DNA of 64,000 nucleotides, from assembly GCA_013368325.1 (NCBI GenBank), contig JAACJK010000005.1:558001-622000 (forward strand), read 5' to 3'. Positions 34,770 through 43,781 of this stretch are shown piece after piece. The notes beneath the pieces were generated by a model. That model made no database searches. It was not told the origin of the DNA and was given only the letters and a program-made list of their open reading frames with translations. Numbering within the stretch: position 1 is the stretch's first letter; the number at the start of each line of letters is the position of its first letter. The DNA comes from Ephemerocybe angulata (taxonomy: Eukaryota; Basidiomycota; Agaricomycetes; Agaricales; Psathyrellaceae). The position numbers were made by a program, and so were the translations under genes.

Positions 34770-35242
34770 GATTTTGTAGAAATCTTCGGTGATATTGGGA
34801 GTCCGGGAAGTTCAGACCGCCATACGCGCCAATGTCAGGTTCCCCATGTACCCCGTCATCGGCCCGCGTCTCGTTGAGGTTGTACTCGGCAGTCCAAGCC
34901 GACATCAGGATGAAGATTGAGGCGGGCGCGTTGGGCATGACCATCGAGGGACCATCTGGCTCGCCCCGAGAAGACTATCGAGGCGTCGAAAGTGCTACAG
35001 GGTGGCTTCAACACCTTGAGCGGCAACTACTACAAGAAGGCGGAGATCAGAATTTTGGTGGCCCCTTCACTGGTGGGAAGAAGCTCACGATTGCCGACGC
35101 GGCTCTTGGAGGTCTGATTGTGTACGCTGGACATATCTTGGGGGCGGATAGCAAGGAGTGGAAAGAAATTATTAAGTGGAACAATAGAAGGTGGGGTAGT
35201 ATACACGCGGGCCCCTTGCCGTACACTACAGTTCATGACTAG
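34770..35242 (+). pseudogene. Truncated and frameshifted GST remnant
   Basis: The C-terminal half of a GST is readable: FGGPFTGGKKLTIADAALGG, then WNNRRWG and the end YTTVHD, matching the intact gene (YTVVHE). Just upstream, a second frame carries AIRANVRFPMYPVIGPRLVEVV, which matches the segment before it in the other GSTs, so a frameshift lies near 34890. No thioredoxin-like N-terminal half is recognisable upstream. With the GST at 32135 and the pseudogene at 23742, this is the third family member in 12 kb. Confidence 0.65.
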
Positions 35243-35483
35243 TGGCTGTCCTGTTCTGACAGATCTATATGTACCTCGGACAGTGCGCAATTACTCTGGA
35301 TTGGTAGTGGTTATTTCTCCCATGGCCATGTGCACACGCAGGCTCATAGAAGCCATAGTAGGTGATTCGACATATTACAAGGTTGGGGAATGTAACAACC
35401 GACGAGCGCTTATTTCAATCCATCTGGATCCTCGTCGGATAAGCCGCAGCGGTGTTAGGTTACGTGAAGAAACGTAGAATCAT

Positions 35484-35555
35484 GGCCGCCTGGCGAAATG
35501 GCATCGCGTCTGACTACGAATCAGGAGATTGCAGGTTCGACCCCTGCGGTGGTCA
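35484..35555 (+). tRNA. tRNA-Arg, anticodon ACG
   Basis: The acceptor stem GGCCGCC pairs with GGTGGTC (G-U pairs allowed). The anticodon arm is TCTGA-CTACGAA-TCAGG with ACG at the anticodon, and the T arm is GCAGG-TTCGACC-CCTGC. The discriminator is A; no intron is present. It would decode CGT/CGC/CGA after A34 to inosine editing. An apparent protein frame across it (RNGIASDYESGDCRFDPCGG) is only the tRNA read as codons. Confidence 0.93.
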
Positions 35556-35912
35556 TATCCCCTTTTTTCTCGGTTTTGGCCCCCGACCACAATGCATGCA
35601 CTCGCGTCAGTCATTTCTCTGTTTGCCTTTCGTTGTCAATCTTGTATGAAAAGGCATTTGCATACTTTTGCTCGTCATATTGCTCCCGTGAGGGGTAGAG
35701 CACATATATCGGGGTTGGGCCAAAGTTGGCTGGGGTCGCGTCTCACCGTCGGAGCTAGTCGAGATGAGATTAGGGTAAGAGTATGAATGGGACACATACT
35801 AACATTTCAACTCAAATTTGGTATCCAGCTTCACTACGTACACAGATCCTGGGGGTATATTGGCCTTGAGCCTCACAAAGTCGCCGGTCGGGGAACCTGA
35901 AGATCCCTCCCA

Positions 35913-38424
35913 TCAAACCAACCTATTTGCTTCACCTTCGTAGCCCCGCGCCATCCGCAGAAGGGCGACGTTGCCACTCAAAGGCGAGAACCCATTCCCC
36001 AGAAAGACTTCTGCCCGCGCCGCCAATGCCATATCCACCGCAACAGCAACATCCTCAATCCTCCCCAGTCCCTTCCTAACTCTCTGGTCAGCATCCAAGA
36101 TTTCAAACCCCTCCTTCTCCAGCGCCGAAGAGAGTTCGAGATGCTGAGCAGACAAGTCATCCGAGATGAGAATAACCTTGGTGAGAGGGGTATGTTCCGA
36201 GGCTCGAGACCAATCAACGCTGACCTCCCGGGCCCGCTGGACCAATTGATCGGTGGAGGGATTGCATCGTTTGAGATGATACCCGTCCACCTCTGCGCGT
36301 CCTTCAGGCGAAGAGCTCTCCACAGCTTCTTCGTCGAAAAACCTACTCTCCAGCTCGACCATCTCAAACGCCAGTTGGTTCCCTGAGCCCTCCCCCTTCG
36401 TCATCAGATTGGAGCGTAGTCTCCGTCGCCAACGTGGAAGCCTTTTGCTTCGAGCCTCCTCCCCACCACAATGCACATCCAGCGCTGCGGACCATCAATC
36501 ATTGGCTTTGACTTCGTGGACTTCGAGTTTTGTTGTTCCTCCAATGCAGGACTCGATGAGTCAAGCACGGCCATGACATCCTGAAGTCCAGCACCACCCT
36601 GTCTCCCAAACCCAAACTCCTCTTTCTGTATACGAACACCGGTGGCCACCGGTGTTGGGATGTGAACGAAATTTCGCGTGGTCGAAGCCGGAGGACCTTT
36701 CGCGTACGGAGGCCTCACGACTGTCGATGACGTATACTTCGATTTGGATTTCGAAGCCGATAGCTGCGTCGAAGCGCCCCCTACCTCCCCGTTCGTCGAT
36801 ATCCTCTGCCCAGCCTGTCCAGCCCAGTACCACCACCGTGGTTCCAACCTGTCGTCATTTCCCGCCCGTTCCTCTCTGGCTTTCCTTCGACGCTCCCTCC
36901 TTGCCCTTGTCGTGCTCAGTGGTTGCTGCTGCCCGGGATTGCCGCCATTTTCTCCCAATGCTTCTGATACATTCAACTTGTCCATAATCGCATCAGCATT
37001 GTTAAACCCCGTGAACCCCCTGTTCAATTGTGAAGGTTTCGCGCAATCTCCCCGTGTCAGATCAATAGCTAGAAGTCCCTGGATAGTGTTCCGAGTTCCC
37101 GTGCTATCGATAGAGGTTTCGGGGGACTTAGTTCCCAATGCATGCGTGGTTCGCTCGACCACATATACAACGAGAGGAGACCAAGAGAACCGCTGGAGGA
37201 CGGGAGACTTTATGAGTTGAGATACAAGCTGGCCAATACGATTTTTCGAGCCAAAGAATCTGGTGCGTGTGGGTAAGTGGGGAGGAGCAGCACGGTGGGT
37301 CGCAATGCTCACTGATTGTCAAACACGCGCTTTCCTTGAGCGCCAACGGTGCCCCTGATGCCACTCTCTTGGATGTCGACACAGCGCTTCCCCTTCCCGA
37401 CCTCTTTGACCCGATTTACCCACCATGCCATCTAAAGGGCAGGTGAATACGGACACCCAGAGGAATTGGACAAGCTTGCTTACCTGCGACAGACCGTCAG
37501 CGAAATGTGGTGCATCGTTCGCTGAGAGAGTCACCCTATAGCGCTCGGAGAGAGTCGAGGGACAGATATACTCATAATACCGGGCCAAGATCGAATTATG
37601 TGACTATATCATTGTAAGGGCGACGCAGCGAAAATGGGGTATTTGGGGGAACTCACAGGTTTCTTGGAGTATGGCGATGTCGAGACATCCCCACCAGCCA
37701 TGAATCCGGATATTAACGCGTTCAATAGTGTCCGTGAAGGTCTTAGAGCGGCATTGCGGAGAGTATAGGGTAGTGTCGTCTGGGACCAGACGTAGTCTTC
37801 AAAAACGTACGACCTGTTTGCGAGATGCGCAAGCTGGGCATAGAGAATACTACACAGGTACGGGGGATCAGTTTGTGAGTAACGTTATAAATGCGGTACG
37901 CACCCTTCCTGGAAAATACTGTTAAATCCCTGCCCCCATAGGTGGTCAGGGAAACGGATGTACCCTTCGCCAGCATCTCTCCCCCAATCAACGAACTTCA
38001 ATTCTCCGTTATGCTGGACCTGGACCAGTTCGCCCTCCGCAGTGAGTTGCGTGTCTTCCCATTGATGCTGTGGCAAATCAATCTCAAGCTTCAAAATATC
38101 GGTGTACGACTGTGGAAAACCGCCCTGCCAGAGTGTCGCCCAGGTCATCAAAGCCAGCGGGACTGCAACAAGAAGAGCCGAATATTGAATAGTCCGCCGG
38201 CGAAGAGAAGGCTTACGGTCGCAGATATAGCTGACACCTGCATGGGTATGGCTGCACACAGGGCTGACATTGTACAAGCTCTCAGGCGACCAATTTTGTT
38301 CAGATGGATGTGACCTGAGCGGTTCTTATGAACCGCGTTTGTCGTCGGTGGGTATTGCGTTGACCAAGTTAGGCACCTGAGGCTTTCCAGTTCCATTCAG
38401 ACATTGCCCATTTCCAGGTAGCAT
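35913..38424 (-). CDS. Type II membrane glycosyltransferase-like protein (O-fucosyltransferase-like)
   Basis: Confident exons are 38424-38377, 38280-37904, 37849-37657, 37603-37484, 37431-37313 and one from 37259; introns are 96, 54, 53, 52 and 53 nt. The N-terminus has a signal-anchor (YSALLVAVPLALMTWATLW). Then come YIRFPDHLWGQGFNSIFQE, LAHLANRSYVFEDYVWSQTT, LNALISGFMAGG, AIDLTRGD and, at the C-terminus, YHLKRCNPS and AEVFLGNGFSPLSGN. These blocks occur in that order in a fungal family of Golgi-type proteins resembling O-fucosyltransferases; donor and acceptor are not established. Between TRGD and LKRC there is about 200 aa of Lys/Ser/Arg-rich low-complexity sequence and an unresolved frame change near 36400-36480, so one or more introns remain unplaced. 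Confidence 0.65.
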
Positions 38425-39236
38425 CGGTGCTTTATGAGTGGGTAAGCGTAGACCAAGCGTAGACACAGTTACGGGAGTGCGAGGTGACAGCACATGGGGG
38501 AGCTGGTTCAACCCCTAACGCGGCGGTGAAGCCGCAAGCTGGGAAGTGATGGCTGAGTCAGCGGCAATAGTGCCGAAATCGACAGCGCGGTGTTATCCTG
38601 GTTCGCAACTATTACTTCTGCAGCTCAGAAGGCTAATCGCCCAAAATTCCTTTTAGTATCACACCATAGAAAGAAGGCGGACTCGGCAAGCGTGCTAGAG
38701 GATAGCCCAAGGCTAGACCCGAACACCGACTCGGGAAAGGAAGGATATATCTCAACCAACTTGGCCAAAGGATGTGTGGTTTGGGATGTCGTGCACGCCG
38801 AATCCGAATACGAGGGTGTTGTTGAGGAAGAGGGTGAAGGCGTAGGTGGCTCTTCGTATCAACGGTCGTGATTCTTCGAGGGCTACGGGTTTAACTAGAG
38901 ATTGTTTCTTTCTCAAACATAGAATGTTTGTTTGATTCAAAGAAGTGCTGCCCTTGACCAGATCTGGGTTCTGCAGAAAAGGTGTTCAATCCTTCTGTAC
39001 CGACCAATCGTACCCGTACATCTATTGACATCATCCTGGGGACGACTCATTCACCAGATTTCACTACTATCTCATCGTTGACTCGGGCCAGGGCCTCTAC
39101 AGAGGAAGCAATAAATTGTCTTTCCAACAACGCGTCGGAAGTTGGCACGGAGCATACCCCGCCACAGGGACTGAGCCCCCCAACGTCCCCACCTGCAAGG
39201 TATCATTCTCTTTCTGAGCCTTACATAGCTCGCCCT
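38425..39236. other. Intergenic stretch, nothing recognised
   Basis: The left end is the 5' flank of the glycosyltransferase-like gene. Short frames on both strands lack support. Confidence 0.45.
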
Positions 39237-39530
39237 CTACTTCTTCTTCTCTGAATCCGGCACTGTCCACAACGCGAGGAGAGGTAGGCGGGTATTGTCC
39301 ACTATACCAGCGACTTCCATAAACAACATGTTGTCTCCCAGCTCCTTCGCGTGGCCACTTCCCAGTTTATGGTCTCCGACCATCAGAATGTTCTTGGATG
39401 GCAAGCTCAACATATAAGCGTTGGGTTTCGTATCCAGGATGCTGCCAGTGCTGGGCACGTTAGCGCGAGTTAAGCTTGAATCACCAAAATCTATACTCGT
39501 GAAATGCACACTTAAGTCTGTCATGAACAT
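39237..39530 (-). CDS. Diverged member of the small secreted protein family, C-terminal part
   Basis: About 97 codons. The end (AYMLSLPSKNILMVGDHKLG then PLLALWTVPDSEKKK) aligns with the C-termini of the genes at 40116/47772 and 49351. The DNA around the stop codon (TTACATAGCTCGCCCTCTAC near 39222) is almost the same as near 49334. Upstream reading to about 39790 may encode the rest, but no signal peptide or clean splice was found, so this member may be partial or broken. Confidence 0.45.
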   Translation of the reverse strand: MFMTDLSVHFTSIDFGDSSLTRANVPSTGSILDTKPNAYMLSLPSKNILMVGDHKLGSGHAKELGDNMLFMEVAGIVDNTRLPLLALWTVPDSEKKK

Positions 39531-40440
39531 GACGTCTAATGGGAGTTGTGCTGACCGAGATTTCCAAGATAGGTCCAGCCGCCTGTACAGAGTCGAAACT
39601 CAAGAACCGCGTCAGCGTGAGGGACTTGGGAAACGGGACGGATCCTGCAACGCCGCGTGTGCAGCGTGGTACGGACGGCGGAGGAAGGACGTCGGATAGG
39701 TTGTCGGCTCGAGTGTTATAAACGAAATTGAAATGGCGGTATGACTTTTCTATCGCCCCTCTGCGCCTTCTTGTACCTCTTGTCCAATATCTCAACCGTG
39801 TGTCTACCTTCTATAACTACTAAGCTTAATCGTGCTCGTTCATTGTATGTACTATTCGTTATACTCCCGGATATATTCTGCTTTCCTGAGTTCCTAAACA
39901 CAACCGTTTACCTGTCTGCCCACATGGACAGCTGAGGATGGAACAATCAACACGGCGTGCCTCATTAGGCGCCGAGATGGAACTCGGCGTCTGGCATATA
40001 TTGCCGGCGGGTATCGAAGGCATCCCGGGGTTTATATGAACGGCTAGGACAGGGATTTTCAGGGAAGATTTATATTATGGCAACAAGGATAGTGATTGCT
40101 TACTACCGACTACACTCATTTCTGGCCGCCCGCCCACACCTTGATGTCCCGAGAAGGGTTGTCCAATTGACAAGCCAATAGAGGAGCGGCGACGTCTACG
40201 AATTTCTGACCGTCTCCCAGAGGATTCGCGCTTTCGTATATCGTGTCCAAGTCTCCGACCTTCAGCATGTACGTTGTTGAGAAAATTTTGATGAATTCCC
40301 CCTTCAGGAGTTCTGAGATTCTCTTCTTGATTGAGGTGCCGGTGTCCTTGTCGTAGACTCGGATTTTCCACTGATTGTGGACCAGTGTGGTCACGGGGGG
40401 GCCGACAGAAAGGTTGACTTCACCGAGGGGTTTTCCCCTG

Positions 40441-40674
40441 TGTTAGCATATTCAGATTCACTTCACGATCACGTGCGCTGCACGCTATATTACTTTTCTC
40501 ATCGTACTCACAGGTCATTCCTTTACCACCATATGACCTGTGAGTACCTTTCGTCTCGTTGTACCTCTCATGTTTCTCATGTATTCTGTAGACTAGTTCA
40601 TCTAGTTCTACAGGTAATAGCAATTCCTTTACCACCATATGACCTACTAGTTCATCTAGTTCTACAGGTTGACA
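40441..40674 (+). repeat. 5' LTR
   Basis: 234 bp, TG...CA ends. Inside, CCTTTACCACCATATGACCT and ACTAGTTCATCTAGTTCTACAGG-like strings each occur twice. Confidence 0.95.
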
Positions 40675-40724
40675 AGTTATGAGTTCCCGCGCTTAAGCGT
40701 ACTCGTATCTCGACTACCACCATC

Positions 40725-40805
40725 TCGCCAAAGGGCGATTCGTTCTCTTTCACCTCGCCACAGGGCGATTCTGTCTATTCCATCATATCGCCAAAGGGTG
40801 TTATC
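40725..40805 (+). repeat. Three short hairpin-forming repeats in the retroelement leader
   Basis: ATCTCGCCAAAGGGCGATTC, CCTCGCCACAGGGCGATTC and ATATCGCCAAAGGGTGTTATC follow one another between the 5' LTR and the gag start. Each can pair ATCGCC/TCGCC with GGGCGAT around a short loop. Confidence 0.55.
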
Positions 40806-40844
40806 CCCAGTCGACCAGCACATTGACGCCGAGGCCCTATCACG

Positions 40845-43229
40845 ATGACGCCGACAACTTCGGCCCAACCGCGACAGGATCTCGACGACTTTAGTCCCGA
40901 CAACAACAGTGACCAGCACTGGCAGAACGAGCGATCCGGGATTCACATCCCCACCGGCACAGGACTCACAGGCACGGAGTACATCGAATATGACGGCGTC
41001 GACGACTGGGACCCCAACAGAAACGACGATGCCGTTCCTCCTGACCGAGGTCTGGGCGAGGTTAACCAAGAGGAGCTCCTTCAGTTCCGCCAGTGGCAAC
41101 AACAACAACAGCATCAGAGGGTTGAACAGCAGCGGCAGCAGAGGTTCGAGCAACAGCAACAGCGGAGGCTCGAACGACAGCAACAGCAACAGCAGGGAGG
41201 TAACAATGGTGCGTCGGCTCAGCAGGCTTCCAATCCTCTTCCAGTCCGCGACCAACCTCCACACATTCAACCTTCTTCTTCTTCGTCTCATCTTCATTCT
41301 TCTTCGTCTTCGTCTCGAGTTCAACCAGCAGTTTCTTCCCTTTCGGCTCGTACTTCATATGATTTGGAGACCGACAGTCTCTCTACTGTCCGCGGACAGC
41401 CGGTGCAGACCAACCAACCTGTTAGTACCCAATCCATCGGAGACGGTCAACACGTTGGTAACGCCGTCGCGACCCAAGTCGTTCATCGTTCATCTTCTGA
41501 CGAGGTCGCTGTACGTTACCTTGACATTGTTTCTAAAGCTCTTGATAAGTTTGGTACTATTCCTCCTGAGGTTCAGAAAGTTTTAGATCGTATTGTGCCT
41601 GATATTCCTGACTTTAAGCCAAAGTGTGCTTCCTCGCCTGCGGCCAGGGGACGTTCGCACTCTTCTGATTCTAGTTCTAGTTCCTCTGGCTCAGACAGGA
41701 ACCGTCGCGATCGTCGTGACCGTCGTCGTCGCGATGGTAAGGCTAAACGCCGGGATCGTTCTAAATCTCGCGACGCGAAGCCTGCACCCAAGCTTGATCT
41801 TTTCCTTTCTTCTCCTTCGGTTTCTCTTCTCGATTGTTACCTTGATATGGCTAGTGATTATCCTTCTCGCTATAATCCTTTCTACCGCGCTGCTACCCTT
41901 CACAAGAAGGCGCAGATGCCCGTTGTTTCTCATATTTCACTTTTGGAGAAACGGTCTGGCTGGAATGATTGGAACAATGCGGTCGTCGTATTGTTGGAGG
42001 AACTTAACCTCTCTGGTTTCTTCCTCGACCTCCCTGATCTCCCCTCCTCCACTCAGCCTTGGAAGCGTCCTGTCACCCGCAAAGCTATCAACCGTCTCTC
42101 CTCTGATGAAGACCGTGTCGCCTATCACATGTGGGGTCAGCTGGACGCCATTGCTCGCCATGTTATTGTTACCCGGCTCGGTCGCGAGGTCTACCGCGAG
42201 ACGGAGAGTCTCCTCCTCTCGTCGTCTGCCGAACCGACTAGCTACGAGTGGTACACGGCGCTCCGAAACCGGTATGGGCGCTACGACTACGAGTCTGGAG
42301 GGGTTTCCTGGAGACGTGCGGAGGAGTTGGTGTGTGGGGCTAACGTCGCCGGATATCTGTCCAACTACCGTCGGTTGGTGCAAGATGTTCACGACTCAGT
42401 CTATCCAGTCGCTCCTACCAAGATGATCACGACTTTCCTCCGGAACTTGCCCCCCTCCCTTCGTTACGTCCATGATACCTTCCGCGCCGACTTCACTTCG
42501 ACTTCCTGCACGTCCTCGACTCCCCAGCGTCTGCCCGATTTCAAAGACGTCCTCCTTTGGATCGAGCATGCTGAGAAGGCAAACAACTTGGAGATGTCTG
42601 AGTCCGGTGGTCATCGTCGCCCGGTTCCTCCTCACGGTCGTTCCAGTGGTCAACCTCCCTCTCACCCAAAGTCTTCTACCACGCCCAACTTCGTCGGTGC
42701 CGCTACTCCCTCGGCTGTCAAGGCTCCTGGTGCTCGTCTCGCCGGTCAGGCTTGCTTCGAATGCGGGAAGGTTGGTCACCAGAAAGCGCAGTGCCCAACT
42801 CGTCAGGGTGATCGTGCTCGTGCAGGGGCGCCTCTCGCTCCGAAGGGGTATCTCGCTGAAGGGGGTGTCGAAGATGATGATGACGAATCGATTGCGGAAG
42901 CAGAAGAGCTGTTGCAGGAGGAACAACCAGGAGACGATGAATTCGCCGGAATATTAGAAGACTGGGACGCCATCAAGTTGTACGATATTCATAGTCCAGA
43001 CTCCCCGAATGCATTTGCCTTGTCTTCGTACCTTGGCTCTGGCCCGTGTGATTCCCCTTTCGTCGGAATGGCTGTCGTCCCTTCCTCCTCTTCGTCCACA
43101 CCTTTTGGCCCTCCTCGTCCGCCTCCTCCTTTGCCTCCACCTGCTCCTCAGCCATCTACTCTCGCTCGTCGTTATCTGGCTGCTGTCGATTCTGGGTGTT
43201 CTCAACACATCGTTATCGATCGGTCTTAG
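40845..43229 (+). CDS. gag: gag and start of protease of the copia element
   Basis: 794 codons from the ATG at 40845 to TAG at 43227-43229. The N-terminal third is Gln/Ser-rich low complexity (poly-Gln near residues 80-130). The middle is a gag capsid-type region. Near residue 640 is a CCHC zinc knuckle (CFECGKVGHQKAQC). The frame ends just after the retroviral-type aspartic protease motif VDSGCSQHIV, whose catalytic Asp is present. The reading frame is open for another 180 codons after the TAG, so the stop lies inside the protease. Confidence 0.9.
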   Translation: MTPTTSAQPRQDLDDFSPDNNSDQHWQNERSGIHIPTGTGLTGTEYIEYDGVDDWDPNRNDDAVPPDRGLGEVNQEELLQFRQWQQQQQHQRVEQQRQQRFEQQQQRRLERQQQQQQGGNNGASAQQASNPLPVRDQPPHIQPSSSSSHLHSSSSSSRVQPAVSSLSARTSYDLETDSLSTVRGQPVQTNQPVSTQSIGDGQHVGNAVATQVVHRSSSDEVAVRYLDIVSKALDKFGTIPPEVQKVLDRIVPDIPDFKPKCASSPAARGRSHSSDSSSSSSGSDRNRRDRRDRRRRDGKAKRRDRSKSRDAKPAPKLDLFLSSPSVSLLDCYLDMASDYPSRYNPFYRAATLHKKAQMPVVSHISLLEKRSGWNDWNNAVVVLLEELNLSGFFLDLPDLPSSTQPWKRPVTRKAINRLSSDEDRVAYHMWGQLDAIARHVIVTRLGREVYRETESLLLSSSAEPTSYEWYTALRNRYGRYDYESGGVSWRRAEELVCGANVAGYLSNYRRLVQDVHDSVYPVAPTKMITTFLRNLPPSLRYVHDTFRADFTSTSCTSSTPQRLPDFKDVLLWIEHAEKANNLEMSESGGHRRPVPPHGRSSGQPPSHPKSSTTPNFVGAATPSAVKAPGARLAGQACFECGKVGHQKAQCPTRQGDRARAGAPLAPKGYLAEGGVEDDDDESIAEAEELLQEEQPGDDEFAGILEDWDAIKLYDIHSPDSPNAFALSSYLGSGPCDSPFVGMAVVPSSSSSTPFGPPRPPPPLPPPAPQPSTLARRYLAAVDSGCSQHIVIDRS

Positions 43230-43781
43230 TTCCACTCTTTCCGAACTCTCGACATGTCGGTGGGGACTGCGAACGCCACGCCTCTTCTTGTACTCGGGTG
43301 CGGTACTGTGAAGTTTCCGGTGCGCATGACGGACGGCTCTGTTCGCCTCATCATCCTTCAGGACGTTCTGTTTGCTCCGTCGTGCCCTATCAACCTCCTT
43401 TCGGTCGGGCATCTGACGGATTTCTTGGGCCTTCACCTTCTCTTTGGTGCTCGCTGCACTGTCGCCTGGTTCCATACTCCGGGCGAGAAGGCTACTTCGT
43501 ATCTCTCTATGTCTCGACGGAACCATCTGACCTACCTGAAGTGCGACTTCATCCCTTGCTTGCCACGTCCCGCTGGTCCCATCTCCCTCCTTGTTGCCCT
43601 ATCTTCTGATGCTGATGTATTGCCTACGACGTTCCGTCCTCCTCCTCTGGACATTGTTCTCTGGCATCGGCGTCTCGGGCATCCTGGCTGGGATTTGGTT
43701 CGTAAGGTGCTGCGTTCTACCACGGTCACTGGGGTTGAGTTCTTGGTGGTCTCGACTCTCCCTCGTGTGTCGCGTGTGTGA
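43230..43781 (+). pseudogene. Protease remainder and integrase zinc-binding N-terminus
   Basis: This continues in the gag frame after the TAG. It carries the rest of the protease domain (VLGCGTVKFPV, VLFAPSCPINLLSVG) and the integrase HHCC start (WHRRLGH). The CxxC half of that zinc site (SPSCVACVK) is in the next frame, so a single-base indel lies between about 43745 and 43775. The frame ends in TGA at 43779. Confidence 0.8.

Noticed and set aside
35452..35698. Short protein frames across the tRNA-Arg
   Set aside because: The apparent peptide RNGIASDYESGDCRFDPCGG is the tRNA sequence translated.
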